This document shows, piece after piece, positions 34,773 to 44,053 of a stretch of 64,000 nucleotides of DNA (position 1 is its first letter; the number at the start of each line of letters is the position of its first letter). Location of the stretch: assembly GCF_000317535.1 (NCBI RefSeq), contig NC_019757.1, positions 2,310,501-2,374,500 on the forward strand, given 5' to 3'. Position numbers and translations under genes: made by a program. The notes under the pieces are model-generated. The model saw only the letters and a list, made by a program, of their open reading frames with translations. It was not told the origin of the DNA and did no database searches. This DNA comes from Cylindrospermum stagnale PCC 7417. Lineage in GTDB: Bacteria > Cyanobacteriota > Cyanobacteriia > Cyanobacteriales > Nostocaceae.

Positions 34773-35117
34773 CTATGGCTCAGATTCCGACTGCTTAGAT
34801 AAGTCGGGGATCTGGGAATGATTGTCAAACAATTCTAACAAACCAAATAGACCGACGAAAAAAGTATAAACTCCATATTTGATTGGCTTCTGATTTTTAG
34901 CAGGTGCATAACAAGCCGCAATTACTCCTTCAACAAAATGAGCCGCCAGCGCCAAGCGAGCAATTATCAAAACTGGATTTAAGATACTAGGTAGGTGATT
35001 GTTTGTTGTTAATGATTGAATATCCCATATTTCCAAGCAAATAGCACTTGTTATCCCCACTATAGATACTACTTTAATGACTGGGAATAATTTTTCTTTG
35101 ATGTACTTCAAATTCAT
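34773..35117 (-). CDS. Small three-helix membrane protein upstream of NB-ARC gene
   Basis: A 114-aa protein with three hydrophobic segments (VIKVVSIVGITSAICLEI, ILNPVLIIARLALAAHFVEG, YGVYTFFVGLFGLLELF) and a charged C-terminal tail. The AHFVEG...YGVYTFFVG pattern resembles the DUF4499/TMEM254 family, but this is tentative. ATG at 35117 was chosen over TTG 35129. It lies between VapC and the NB-ARC gene on the same strand and ends 5 bases before the latter, which suggests a functional link such as a membrane partner or effector. Confidence 0.6.
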   Translation of the reverse strand: MNLKYIKEKLFPVIKVVSIVGITSAICLEIWDIQSLTTNNHLPSILNPVLIIARLALAAHFVEGVIAACYAPAKNQKPIKYGVYTFFVGLFGLLELFDNHSQIPDLSKQSESEP

Positions 35118-35205
35118 GTTATTGACCAAAATGTTGTTTCAATTTTCCCAGTTTGATGAAAAGCACAAAGTATAAATCATGGAAAGCTTATAGTCTTACA
35201 TTTAA

Positions 35206-35595
35206 CTACTTTAGCGTTTGCACATCAGGATAATTAAGTATTTTCGCATCGGCAGTTAACAAAAGACAATTATAAAACCTGGCAGTAGCCACAATCATTT
35301 GATCAAATGGGTCGCTATGAAATCCATTTAATTGAGTTGAATCAACTATAATCGGCAAGGACAAATTTAATAGTTGTACTCCCGGATAAGATAAAGCAAT
35401 TTCTAGCCATTTATCAATATCTACAGGCAAAATCAGTCGGTTTTTTTCTACCAATTTCGCTACTTCCCAGCAAGAGAGAATGCTGATACCTAAACCGTCA
35501 GATTCGTAATCTCGTAGCCATTGTTGCTGTTTTTGGGTCAGTCGCGAATCGTTCTGAACCCACCAAACCCAGATATGAGTATCAAGTACAATCAT
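35206..35595 (-). CDS. vapC: VapC-type PIN-domain ribonuclease toxin
   Basis: A 129-aa protein with the PIN acidic residues in order: MIVLDTHIW (Asp5), SCWEVAKL (Glu), DPFDQMIVATA (Asp pair) and LLTADAKI. It should cut RNA in a magnesium-dependent way. ATG at 35595 overlaps the antitoxin TGA by 4 bases (ATGA), so the two are translationally coupled. Confidence 0.9.
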   Translation of the reverse strand: MIVLDTHIWVWWVQNDSRLTQKQQQWLRDYESDGLGISILSCWEVAKLVEKNRLILPVDIDKWLEIALSYPGVQLLNLSLPIIVDSTQLNGFHSDPFDQMIVATARFYNCLLLTADAKILNYPDVQTLK

Positions 35596-35834
35596 TGCAA
35601 AACTTCCCAATCTTCCAACGCTACAGGTTCTGTTGGATTTTCATAACGGTATGGCTGTGTGTCGTGCAAAGGATAAGGATTTGTCTCTGATTGGGGTTTA
35701 AGTGCTACTTGGTTATCTGAAATTTTAGCTTCCAGAATAATCACTTCCACAGCATCCCCTGCATGAAAGGGTAAACCCTGTAGCGTCAGTGTTCCATCTT
35801 CAGTTAACACAAGTTCTATCTTATGAGCGTTCAT
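35592..35834 (-). CDS. VapB-like antitoxin
   Basis: An 80-aa protein, MNAHKIELVLTEDGTLTLQG..., with a beta-strand-rich N-terminus that would bind DNA and an acidic, aromatic tail (PYRYENPTEPVALEDWEVL) that would occupy the PIN active site. This family is common in cyanobacterial VapBC pairs. It overlaps vapC by 4 bases. Confidence 0.85.
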   Translation of the reverse strand: MNAHKIELVLTEDGTLTLQGLPFHAGDAVEVIILEAKISDNQVALKPQSETNPYPLHDTQPYRYENPTEPVALEDWEVLQ

Positions 35835-35910
35835 CTTTCAACTCCTTTCTTCAGAATTAGGATAGGAATGCAATAAGAAAATGCTAAGTAGATGCGCTAA
35901 ATTAAATAAA

Positions 35911-36000
35911 AAACCTCTCTCCAGACTTCTCCCCTGCAAGGGGAGAGGCTTTAATCATACTCCCCTTCCCTCGTAGGGAAGGGGTTGGGGGTTAGGTCTA
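35911..36000. repeat. CCCCTTCCCT-type hairpin repeat
   Basis: Two hairpins, CTCCCCTGCAAGGGGAG and CCCCTTCCCTCGTAGGGAAGGGG in outline, are flanked by AACCTCTC and GGTTAGGT. This is a common cyanobacterial intergenic repeat. It lies between the HEPN-like gene and VapB and may end their transcripts. Confidence 0.65.
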
Positions 36001-36040
36001 TCTTATATTTTTTTCTGCCCACCTGCTTAACTTAGCAAGT

Positions 36041-37363
36041 TTAAATTTGCAAAGGAACGCTTGCTGCTATTAGAACAGAACGAGAAATGTACTGGATTAA
36101 TTCAATATCATGAAATAAAAGCTCTACTTCCTTTGAGAAAGGAAGTAAAAAATCCACTTCTCCTTCATGTCCTTCACCCTTTGTGTGAACTATTTTACAC
36201 CGGATATCATAAATAAGGTCGGCAACATGATTACGAATATCTGCATCTTTATCAGACAATGGAATTTTTCGCTCAGTAAGCCCCTTTTGTTTGGAAGAAA
36301 AAAAGTTTTTTCTATCTTCTGTATCTGTAATAAATTCTTTAAGCTCAGTAGGATTAATGCACGCATTTAATGTTGCTCTAAGTTGAGTAATTTCATTGCC
36401 ATATCCCCTACTCTGACCACTAGTGCTAGATAAAATACGACCAATGTCTGTATCCTTATCAGCACGAAAAGTTGGGTCTTTTAGAATGGCTCTAATCTTT
36501 TTCCTAACCTCTTCTTGTGAATAAATAGGGAAATAATATTCAATTACTTGATAATAAGCTAAAAACTGTAGTAGAGGCATTCCAATAGCACCTCTTGCGT
36601 ACCAATATAAGGATATTGGAGCTTCATCAAATTCTGTTTTAGGAAATTGAATAAATGTACTTTCTTCTTTACTACGTTTCCTTCTTACTCTATTCATTCG
36701 TCTAAATTTTAAGAGAGTTAATGGGATACCTTCTTGAATATCAATCTGGAAAAACAAAGAATTTGAAATTTTATTTAAAAGCAAAAGTGCCTGATCATGT
36801 TGTTTTACATTTAAACCTGTAACTTTTAAACTCATTGAATTATATCGCTCAAAATATCCTCGCGAAATTACCATCATTTCCCTTGAGGGTGAGCCAATAA
36901 TAATTCTTACAGATAAATTATCGTCATCAGGAACTAACTCAACGTTACCATTTTCGTCTTCTGATAAATCTGTACCTAACAAAGGAGAATATTGGATATT
37001 TAATAGGCGATTTGATAGAGAAGGGTTAAGCAAACCAATCCCACGAATCATTGATTCTATGATTCCGTCAGAGTAAGAACAGATTGCATGATAATCTCCA
37101 ATAAAAACATATTTTTCAAATTCACTATTTAGTAATAGTTCTATTTTTTCTTTTCTATAGCAATTAACCCAACGTTTTTCCCTACCATTTGGAATACCAA
37201 TCGATAGAACTTTTTCACCATCTAATAAATCCTCTCTCACTTTAGTTTCAATTTGAGCATCCTTGCAACGCTGTAATAACTGCTCCTTGAGAGTTTCAGT
37301 TGCTACAGAATTTTCATCTGCTTCTAACTCGTCTATTTCTTCTATGAGAGCGTCTTCAGACAT
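36041..37363 (-). CDS. Protein with C-terminal HEPN-like RX4H motif
   Basis: A 440-aa soluble protein. The C-terminal 100 residues are helical and contain ADLIYDIRCKIVHTKGEG, with Arg388-x4-His393, the HEPN nuclease signature (though Cys instead of a polar residue follows Arg). The upstream part (YWYARGAIGMPLLQFLAYYQ, VIEYYFPIYS) resembles the start of ApeA-like HEPN helices. The N-terminal 200 residues are a mixed alpha/beta region without a recognised family. HEPN proteins of this shape often act in abortive infection or stress RNA cleavage. It is a single gene, divergent from the VIT/VWA gene. Confidence 0.6.
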   Translation of the reverse strand: MSEDALIEEIDELEADENSVATETLKEQLLQRCKDAQIETKVREDLLDGEKVLSIGIPNGREKRWVNCYRKEKIELLLNSEFEKYVFIGDYHAICSYSDGIIESMIRGIGLLNPSLSNRLLNIQYSPLLGTDLSEDENGNVELVPDDDNLSVRIIIGSPSREMMVISRGYFERYNSMSLKVTGLNVKQHDQALLLLNKISNSLFFQIDIQEGIPLTLLKFRRMNRVRRKRSKEESTFIQFPKTEFDEAPISLYWYARGAIGMPLLQFLAYYQVIEYYFPIYSQEEVRKKIRAILKDPTFRADKDTDIGRILSSTSGQSRGYGNEITQLRATLNACINPTELKEFITDTEDRKNFFSSKQKGLTERKIPLSDKDADIRNHVADLIYDIRCKIVHTKGEGHEGEVDFLLPFSKEVELLFHDIELIQYISRSVLIAASVPLQI

Positions 37364-37535
37364 ATAACCTCTTATCTAGACTAAGCAGTGAACTATAGCC
37401 AACACTATTTCAGTATATCTTCTAGTGAACAGTAGTATTTCCCACTGAGCCAATAACTGAGCACAAAACTGAGCATATCTCCCAGAAAAACACGCCTACG
37501 CTAGAGACAGCAAACAAAAGCGCCAGGTAAAGACG

Positions 37536-40061
37536 ATGACTCAAACTCTAGAACAGCAACCCAGTGGCTTATATCTGCAAAACTCCAACCAACAGATCGC
37601 TTTTCCCCTCAAACACACGGAAGTAAAAGCCAAAATCGCTGGTAACATCTCACGGGTAGAAGTTACCCAAAGCTTTGAAAATCCCTTTACGACAACCCTA
37701 GAAGCCGTTTATATCTTCCCCTTACCCGATGAAGCCGCAGTTGATGATATGCTGATTCGGATTGGCGATCGCACAATTCAAGGCAGCATCAAAAAACGCC
37801 AAGAAGCTTTAGCTATCTATGAACAAGCCAGAAAGCAAGGACGCACAGCCGGACTCCTCGAACAAGAACGAGACAACATCTTCACCCAATCCCTAGCAAA
37901 CATCAAACCAGGTGAGCAAATTGATGTCATCATTCGCTACAGTGACAGCCTAAAATTTGAGGGTGGGAATTACGAATTTGTCTTCCCGATGGTTGTTGGC
38001 CCCCGTTACATTCCAGGGATTACCATTGAGGATAATGCAGTTGGGGGTGGTTCAGCCATTGCACCCATGACTTTAAATCAAGATACTGATTTAGTCCCAG
38101 ATGCTTCCCGCTTGAATAGTCCCATTCTCCCAGCCGGGATGCGATCGCGCCATGATATTAATGTAACCCTTGAAATTAATGCCGGAGTTGAAATTCAGGA
38201 TATTAGCTCACCCTCTCACCAAATCCAAATCATCCGTGAAGAACAGCTAGTGCAGGTAAAACTAGGAGGTGGACACACAATACCCAACAAAGACTTGATT
38301 TTACGCTACCAAGTCGCTAGTAATAATCTCCAAACAACCACCCTTACCCAAGCCGATGAACGGGGTGGACATTTCGCCCTGTACCTGATTCCCGCCCTCC
38401 AGTACCGCCCAGAACAGGTTGTCCCTAAAGATGTGGTCTTTCTCATTGATACATCCGGTTCTCAGGGTGGCGCACCATTGATGCAATGTCAGGAATTGAT
38501 GCGCCGTTTTATCAATGGACTCAATCCCCAAGACACCTTCAGCATTATTGATTTTGCCGATACCACACAGCAACTTTCACCGGTTCCCCTCCCCAACACT
38601 TCCCAAAATCGCGCATTAGCAATCAATTATATCAATCGGTTAAATGCAGGTGGTGGGACGGAAATGTTAGGCGGTATTCGCACTGTATTAAACTTTCCTG
38701 TCACAAATTCGGGACGCTTGCGGAGTATTGTGCTGCTGACTGATGGCTATATCGGTAACGAAAACCAAATTTTAGCAGAAGTTAAACAGCGTCTCCAGCC
38801 AGGAACCCGCCTTCATAGCTTTGGTGCAGGTAGTTCGGTGAATCGTTTCTTGCTCAATCGCATTGCGGAATTAGGACGGGGTATTGCTCGGATTATTCGC
38901 CACGATGAACCTGTAGATGAGGTGGTAGAAAAATTTTTCCGCCAAATCAATAATCCAGTTTTTGCTAATATTCAATTGCAATGGGAAGGTGATGGCGAAT
39001 CCCCAATCATGTATCCCTCTACACCACCAGATTTGTTTGCCGAGCAGCCCTTAGTGCTATTTGGACGTAAGCCAGACAGGCATTCTGGAAAGTTGCACAT
39101 CACTGGCATTGCTGCGGGTGGTAGGCGCTATCAACACAGTTTTAACCTGGACTTTCAGGAAAGAGGTAACCCGGCTATTGCCCAACTTTGGGGACGTTCC
39201 CGCATCAAAGATTTGATGAATCAAATGGTGAGTGGTGATACAAAGTCAGGTGTGGCAGCTGTGACGGATACGGCTCTCACTTATCAACTGTTATCGCAAT
39301 ATACCGCCTTTGTTGCCGTCAGTGATGATGTCAGAGTCAATCCCAGCCAGGATTCTGTATCTGTGCAAGTGCCGGTGGAAATGCCTGAAGGTATCAGCCA
39401 TGAGGGCATTTTTGGGAATGTTGCTTTTGCTCAGGCTGCTCCTGGGGGTGCGATGTTAAACCAGCAAATGTTAAGTCCGCAAGCGAAGAAACAATCTGCA
39501 CCCCCACCATTCCCGATGTCTGCACCTGCTCCAGCACAACCGAAGCCACGGTTTGAAGAAATGCAAGAATTGGTGATGGAACGCAGTATTCCAGCATCAG
39601 AGCCAGAAATCGGATTTGTAGATGTTGATGAGTTTAGTGAACTTGAAGAGTTGTTATCAGTTTCTGAAGAAACGGTTAGTTATGGCGATCGCAGTCAAGT
39701 TCTAAATTTGCTAATGTCTGATGAAATAGATGCTGAGTTGGAAGAGTTAACAGGCTTACGGAAAGAAGAATCTTCTGTCCCTCGTCTACAGGTTTTGAGC
39801 GTGACGGGATTGGATCAGCAGGTGATGACTCTGCTGACTCAATACTTGCAATTAATTCAACTACCTACTGGTTTCGGTGGTGATTTGGTGTTTGAGTTCC
39901 AGGTTATTCAGGGACGGGTAAGACAGTTGGTGCTAGATGAGCAAGCTTCTTCTGTGAAGGAAGAGACGGTAATTAAATCAATTAGGCGATCGCTTTTAGC
40001 TTGGCTACCTTCCCAGTCCCTCACGAGTAGAGTGCAGTTAACACTGAGGATTCAACCGTAA
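37536..40061 (+). CDS. VIT and VWA domain protein
   Basis: An 841-aa protein. Residues of about 5-140 form the VIT domain (VKAKIAGNISRVEVTQSFEN, AVYIFPLPDEAAVDDM). The VWA domain (about 300-470) has the MIDAS motif DTSGSQGG and TDGYIGNE. A long Pro/Gln linker (QSAPPPFPMSAPAPAQPKP) leads to a C-terminal TonB-like domain (about 750-841, GFGGDLVFEFQVIQGRVRQL, SRVQLTLRI). No signal peptide is seen. Bacterial VIT/VWA proteins are thought to mediate metal-dependent protein interactions; the partner here is unknown. It is followed after about 100 bases by the desaturase-type operon on the same strand. Confidence 0.85.
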   Translation: MTQTLEQQPSGLYLQNSNQQIAFPLKHTEVKAKIAGNISRVEVTQSFENPFTTTLEAVYIFPLPDEAAVDDMLIRIGDRTIQGSIKKRQEALAIYEQARKQGRTAGLLEQERDNIFTQSLANIKPGEQIDVIIRYSDSLKFEGGNYEFVFPMVVGPRYIPGITIEDNAVGGGSAIAPMTLNQDTDLVPDASRLNSPILPAGMRSRHDINVTLEINAGVEIQDISSPSHQIQIIREEQLVQVKLGGGHTIPNKDLILRYQVASNNLQTTTLTQADERGGHFALYLIPALQYRPEQVVPKDVVFLIDTSGSQGGAPLMQCQELMRRFINGLNPQDTFSIIDFADTTQQLSPVPLPNTSQNRALAINYINRLNAGGGTEMLGGIRTVLNFPVTNSGRLRSIVLLTDGYIGNENQILAEVKQRLQPGTRLHSFGAGSSVNRFLLNRIAELGRGIARIIRHDEPVDEVVEKFFRQINNPVFANIQLQWEGDGESPIMYPSTPPDLFAEQPLVLFGRKPDRHSGKLHITGIAAGGRRYQHSFNLDFQERGNPAIAQLWGRSRIKDLMNQMVSGDTKSGVAAVTDTALTYQLLSQYTAFVAVSDDVRVNPSQDSVSVQVPVEMPEGISHEGIFGNVAFAQAAPGGAMLNQQMLSPQAKKQSAPPPFPMSAPAPAQPKPRFEEMQELVMERSIPASEPEIGFVDVDEFSELEELLSVSEETVSYGDRSQVLNLLMSDEIDAELEELTGLRKEESSVPRLQVLSVTGLDQQVMTLLTQYLQLIQLPTGFGGDLVFEFQVIQGRVRQLVLDEQASSVKEETVIKSIRRSLLAWLPSQSLTSRVQLTLRIQP

Positions 40062-40110
40062 TCTTCTAAATAGACATCTGGTAAAAATTACAGCAGTTTC
40101 CATCAACTCT

Positions 40111-40140
40111 TGTAGAGGCGCTTCATGAAACGTCTCTACA
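40111..40140. repeat. TGTAGAG...CTCTACA palindromic repeat
   Basis: TGTAGAGGCGCTTCATGAAA followed by CGTCTCTACA forms a near-perfect hairpin of a common cyanobacterial family. The same family has entered nifJ at 59268. Confidence 0.7.
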
Positions 40141-40167
40141 TTCTTTTCCCACCATCAGAAATTAAAT

Positions 40168-40914
40168 ATGCAAAACTTCGCACAGCTTCTAATTTTTGTA
40201 ACTTTTTTAAGCTTAATTACTTGGACAATTAGCGATAAATTTAGTCGAACTCAACTCAAAGCAAAAAGTCGTGAAGATTGGCTACTAGATGGTGTAGGAT
40301 TAACGATTCAAGGAATTTTTATTCCCTTACTACAAGCTACTTTAGTTTATTGGCTTTACCAATATTTATTACCCAATCAACAGGGATATTTAAAATTATC
40401 ACCAATTTTGACTTTTATTCTGAGTTTTGTTGTAGTGGATTACTTGTATTATTGGAATCATCGGTTATTGCATAGTAAATCCTTTTGGCAACTGCATCAA
40501 GTACATCATACTGTTACTCAGATGGATGTATTAGGAACCTCTCGCAACACAGTTTGGACGAGTTTGCTAATTGTTTATCTATGGATACACACGTTGTTTT
40601 TATATCTATTAGCTGATCCGACAGGTTATTTACTTGGAGTCAGTTTAACTTCTGCACTAGATTTATGGCGACATAGCCGCTTGATGATTTCTGAAAATAG
40701 CTGGCTATATGGATTTCTGTCTCTCTGGTTAATCTTACCGCAAGATCATGCCTGGCATCATTGCCGTGATTTTCCCCATGCTAATTATGGTGCTAATCTA
40801 AAAATTTGGGACAAGTTACATGGAACTTATTACGAAAGCCCAGATTTACCATCTACGATAGGAATTCCCATCTCATTAACCTGGAAACAAAAAATCTTCT
40901 TTCCATTTTCATGA
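40168..40914 (+). CDS. Sterol desaturase/fatty acid hydroxylase family protein
   Basis: A 248-aa integral membrane di-iron enzyme. Histidine boxes HRLLH, HQVHH and HAWHH, with the late HANYGANLKIWDKLHGTYYE, are diagnostic for the family. There are about four membrane helices. It should hydroxylate or desaturate a lipid or terpenoid chain using O2. It is the first gene of a tightly coupled operon: its TGA overlaps the next ATG (ATGA at 40911). Confidence 0.88.
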   Translation: MQNFAQLLIFVTFLSLITWTISDKFSRTQLKAKSREDWLLDGVGLTIQGIFIPLLQATLVYWLYQYLLPNQQGYLKLSPILTFILSFVVVDYLYYWNHRLLHSKSFWQLHQVHHTVTQMDVLGTSRNTVWTSLLIVYLWIHTLFLYLLADPTGYLLGVSLTSALDLWRHSRLMISENSWLYGFLSLWLILPQDHAWHHCRDFPHANYGANLKIWDKLHGTYYESPDLPSTIGIPISLTWKQKIFFPFS

Positions 40915-41519
40915 CAGTTTTAAGTACGATTCTTTTATTTTTTCCAACCATGATATTGCTATTAACTGGGACAGCATTAGTCTACTTTGCTTATTCACCA
41001 AGCATCTTTAGCATTTTAGCTGTGTTGGTTTCTATTTATGGGTTGCCGGTGCTAGTTTATCGCTTACATCAATGGGTGTATCCTGTGCGGGAGGGTGTTA
41101 GTTATCTCGGTGGTAAAGATTATATTCCTTGGTGGGGTAGTCATCAAATTCAGGCAATTTATATTGCAATTCCAGCGTTGGAGGCAGTGCTGCGGCTGAT
41201 TCCGGGGGCATTTTCCTGTTGGTTGCGGTTGTGGGGTGCTAGAGTGGGGCGAAATGTTTACTGGACACCAGGATTGGAGATTGCCGATCGCGGTTTGCTC
41301 TCAATTGGCGATCGCGTCGTTGTCGGACATCGTGTCGGCATCTATTCCCATATTATCAAACCCCGGAAGCAGGACTTAATGTTGTATGTCAAAAAAGTCA
41401 AGATTGGCAACAATGTCTTTGTGGGAGCCGGATCTCATCTTGCTCCCGGTGTAGTCATTAGCGATGGCAGTTATTTATCAGTTGCCACAAACCTTTATCC
41501 TAACCAGCAGGTGCAATAA
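40911..41519 (+). CDS. Hexapeptide-repeat acyltransferase with N-terminal membrane anchor
   Basis: A 202-aa protein. ATG at 40911 is chosen because it overlaps the upstream stop; an in-frame ATG at 40806 lies inside that gene. Two hydrophobic helices (STILLFFPTMILLLTGTALV, IFSILAVLVSIYGLPVLV) precede a left-handed beta-helix (VGRNVYWTPGLEIADRGLLS, IGDRVVVGHRVGIYSH, IGNNVFVGAGSHLAPGVVI), as in bacterial O-acetyl- or acyltransferases. It overlaps the GH3 gene by one base (TAATG). It may acylate the product of the desaturase-type enzyme. Confidence 0.82.
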   Translation: MTVLSTILLFFPTMILLLTGTALVYFAYSPSIFSILAVLVSIYGLPVLVYRLHQWVYPVREGVSYLGGKDYIPWWGSHQIQAIYIAIPALEAVLRLIPGAFSCWLRLWGARVGRNVYWTPGLEIADRGLLSIGDRVVVGHRVGIYSHIIKPRKQDLMLYVKKVKIGNNVFVGAGSHLAPGVVISDGSYLSVATNLYPNQQVQ

Positions 41520-43069
41520 TGCGTCCGATTATTCAGCTTTTTGGGCAAATCCTCGCACCAACAGCAAAGCGATTTCATCAAGCTTTGGATAACCCAGAGT
41601 TAATGCAGACATCTGTGCAACGGGATATTTGCGATCGCCTCATCAAGAGTGAATACGGCAAAGCTTTGGGGATTCATTCTCTTGCAGATTGGCAGCGCGT
41701 CCCGATTGTTGATTACGACGCACTGTCCCAGTGGATTGTAAATCCCCACAAACAGCAGCAAATTGCCCTGACTCCCGAACCGATTTTGTTTTATGAAAAA
41801 ACCTCTGGAAGCAGTGGGGGAGCGAAATTCATTCCCTACACTCAGTCTTTGCGGCGATCGTTTAATCAGATGTTTTGTGTATGGGCCCATGATTTAATTT
41901 TACATGGGCCTAAATTCTCTACTGGCAAGCTTTACGCCTGTATCTCGCCTCAATTAAATGTAGCTGATGCCTCATGTTTACAGAACGATCTCGATTACCT
42001 AGATGGTTGGTTGCGTTGGTTGTTGCGTTTCTGGTTGGTGATGCCAGATGGACTTGAGGATTTGCACGACGCGCACCTGTTTAAACATCGGCTTTCTTTG
42101 GCATTATTGCAAACTGAGAAACTGGAAATTATTTCTATTTGGAGTCCTAGTTTTCTGCAAGTACACCTAAAATACATTCAGGAAAATCAGGAGTTATTGC
42201 GAGCCGAATTACACAACCGGATGTCAGATTATCGTCTCCAACTCTTGAGCCAAAGCAATATTCCCTGGATGCAACTATGGCCAAACTTGAAGCTGATTTC
42301 TTGCTGGGATAGTGCCAATGCAGCGGATCAGGCTAAGGGATTGAGATCGCAATTTCCGGGTGTGTTCGTTCAGGGTAAAGGATTACTGGCAACTGAAGCC
42401 CCGATGACAATTCCGTTGATTGCCGCGCAGGGTTATGTTCCGGTTCTCGATGAAGTTTTTTTTGAGTTTGAGAATGATGCTGGTTTTCTGTATGGGTTAC
42501 ACGAACTCAATATTGGACAGACATACACGATTATTTTGTCCCAGAAGGGAGGTTTGTATCGTTATCGAATTGGCGATCGCATCCGCGTCACTCATTACTA
42601 TCACCAAACCCCTTGTTTAGAGTTTCTGGGACGACATCAAGTTATCAGCGATTTAGTGGGCGAAAAGTTGCAAGAAACCTTTGTACATCAGGCTTTGAAT
42701 AGCATTAACTTGCAAGGAACCAATTTTAAAAGCTTGGTGCCTGTTGCCAATCCCCCGCACTACATTCTCTTACTAGATTGGGCAAAAGAAACCCCAGAAA
42801 CCATTGCCCAACAACTAGATCAGGCTTTATCACAATCTTATCACTACAAGATCGCGCGATCGCTCGGTCAACTTGCACCACCGCAGGTTTTAATCTCTAA
42901 TCAAATTTCTGAATTGTTAGTTTCCCATCGTGTCTGCACTGGGAGTATCTGGGGAGGAATTAAGCATCCAATTCTGGCAACATCACCGATTAGCACTGAA
43001 CTTTTAGAACAATTAAAATTAGTTTTTCGCCTTAATACCCTGGAAATAAATGCCCCCAACTGTAGTTAA
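41519..43069 (+). CDS. GH3 family acyl-adenylating enzyme
   Basis: A 516-aa protein of the GH3 auxin-responsive promoter family. The adenylate-binding motif YEKTSGSSGGAKFIPYT, the later YRYRIGDRIRV and FLGRHQVISDLVGEKL are the three conserved ANL-type motifs. Plant members conjugate amino acids to hormones; bacterial members are usually found in biosynthetic contexts and their substrates are unknown. It starts within the stop of the acyltransferase gene, so the three genes form one translational unit. Its last 51 bases overlap the 3' end of the convergent FTR1 gene. Confidence 0.87.
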   Translation: MRPIIQLFGQILAPTAKRFHQALDNPELMQTSVQRDICDRLIKSEYGKALGIHSLADWQRVPIVDYDALSQWIVNPHKQQQIALTPEPILFYEKTSGSSGGAKFIPYTQSLRRSFNQMFCVWAHDLILHGPKFSTGKLYACISPQLNVADASCLQNDLDYLDGWLRWLLRFWLVMPDGLEDLHDAHLFKHRLSLALLQTEKLEIISIWSPSFLQVHLKYIQENQELLRAELHNRMSDYRLQLLSQSNIPWMQLWPNLKLISCWDSANAADQAKGLRSQFPGVFVQGKGLLATEAPMTIPLIAAQGYVPVLDEVFFEFENDAGFLYGLHELNIGQTYTIILSQKGGLYRYRIGDRIRVTHYYHQTPCLEFLGRHQVISDLVGEKLQETFVHQALNSINLQGTNFKSLVPVANPPHYILLLDWAKETPETIAQQLDQALSQSYHYKIARSLGQLAPPQVLISNQISELLVSHRVCTGSIWGGIKHPILATSPISTELLEQLKLVFRLNTLEINAPNCS

Positions 43070-43936
43070 AAATACACAATAGCTGATTGCTTGCACTAAA
43101 TAGAGCCTGTCGGTATAGCCAAACAAAGCATTGAGGAATATGCCAGGAAAACCTTCTGCTGGTAAGACTTTGCTAGTGTTCCAAATCATCGGACCCAAGA
43201 TACAATTCCGATCTAGTGGTTTAGCAAAACGTTGATAGTAGAAACAGACTGCTTCTGAATTGCGATCAGTATACCCTAAGGCGATCGCTGCGGCATCAAA
43301 CCTGGCAAGCGCTGTTACTACCAGTCCAGCAATAATCAAAAGTAGCAGCACTCCCATAACAGTGAAAAAACGGCGAATATTTAGCCTGACACCCCATTTA
43401 AAGATAAGTACACCAATGCAGGTGGCAGTTATAATCCCGGCGATCGCACCTAAGGTAGGAGCCAAACCTTGGTTGAAGTTGCCGGCGATGAACAACACCG
43501 TTTCAAATCCCTCCCGCAATACAGCAAAGAACACGAGAGCAAAAATCCCCCAGCCAGCCCCACTTTCTTGTTTTAAGGCAGATCCGAGCGCTCCTTCCAA
43601 CTCCTGTTTCATTCGCTGAGAGTTCTGAGTCATCCAGATCAGCATCCAACTCAAAAGTGCGATCGCCATCAGATTAAACACTCCTTCCATCAGTGGCTCA
43701 ATCACAGGCGCATATTGCTGATTGGTGGTACTCAAGCTTTGAATTACCCAACTAAAAATTATTCCTACTAAACCACTTGCAAGAATACCAGCGATGATTC
43801 CGCCGTAGACCCAAGACTGCAAACGTCTCTGGTGAGCTTTTTTCAGGTAAGCCAAGACAATTCCCACCACTAAGGCAGCTTCAACTCCTTCCCGCAAAGT
43901 GATCACAAAGGTTGGTAAGGCAGAGCTAAAATCCAT
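43019..43936 (-). CDS. FTR1 family iron permease
   Basis: A 305-aa membrane protein with seven or so helices and two REGxE iron-binding motifs: TLREGVEAALVVG in helix 1 and VLREGFETVLFIAG in helix 4. This is the EfeU/Ftr1 type of iron(II/III) uptake permease. ATG at 43936 follows AGGCG, whereas the TTG at 43939 is unlikely. No EfeO, EfeB or multicopper oxidase partner is adjacent. It is divergent from the histidine kinase, 117 bases apart, and its 3' end overlaps the GH3 gene. Confidence 0.9.
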   Translation of the reverse strand: MDFSSALPTFVITLREGVEAALVVGIVLAYLKKAHQRRLQSWVYGGIIAGILASGLVGIIFSWVIQSLSTTNQQYAPVIEPLMEGVFNLMAIALLSWMLIWMTQNSQRMKQELEGALGSALKQESGAGWGIFALVFFAVLREGFETVLFIAGNFNQGLAPTLGAIAGIITATCIGVLIFKWGVRLNIRRFFTVMGVLLLLIIAGLVVTALARFDAAAIALGYTDRNSEAVCFYYQRFAKPLDRNCILGPMIWNTSKVLPAEGFPGIFLNALFGYTDRLYLVQAISYCVFLTTVGGIYFQGIKAKN

Positions 43937-44053
43937 CAATTTATCGCCTGTTCTTTTGTATTTGGGACTTGTAAGCTTGGCAGATTGGGCAGTTTATGAT
44001 AATCTTTGTCAATTATAAGCTGAAGGTTATTCCTTACTGGAAAAGTCCCAGTC

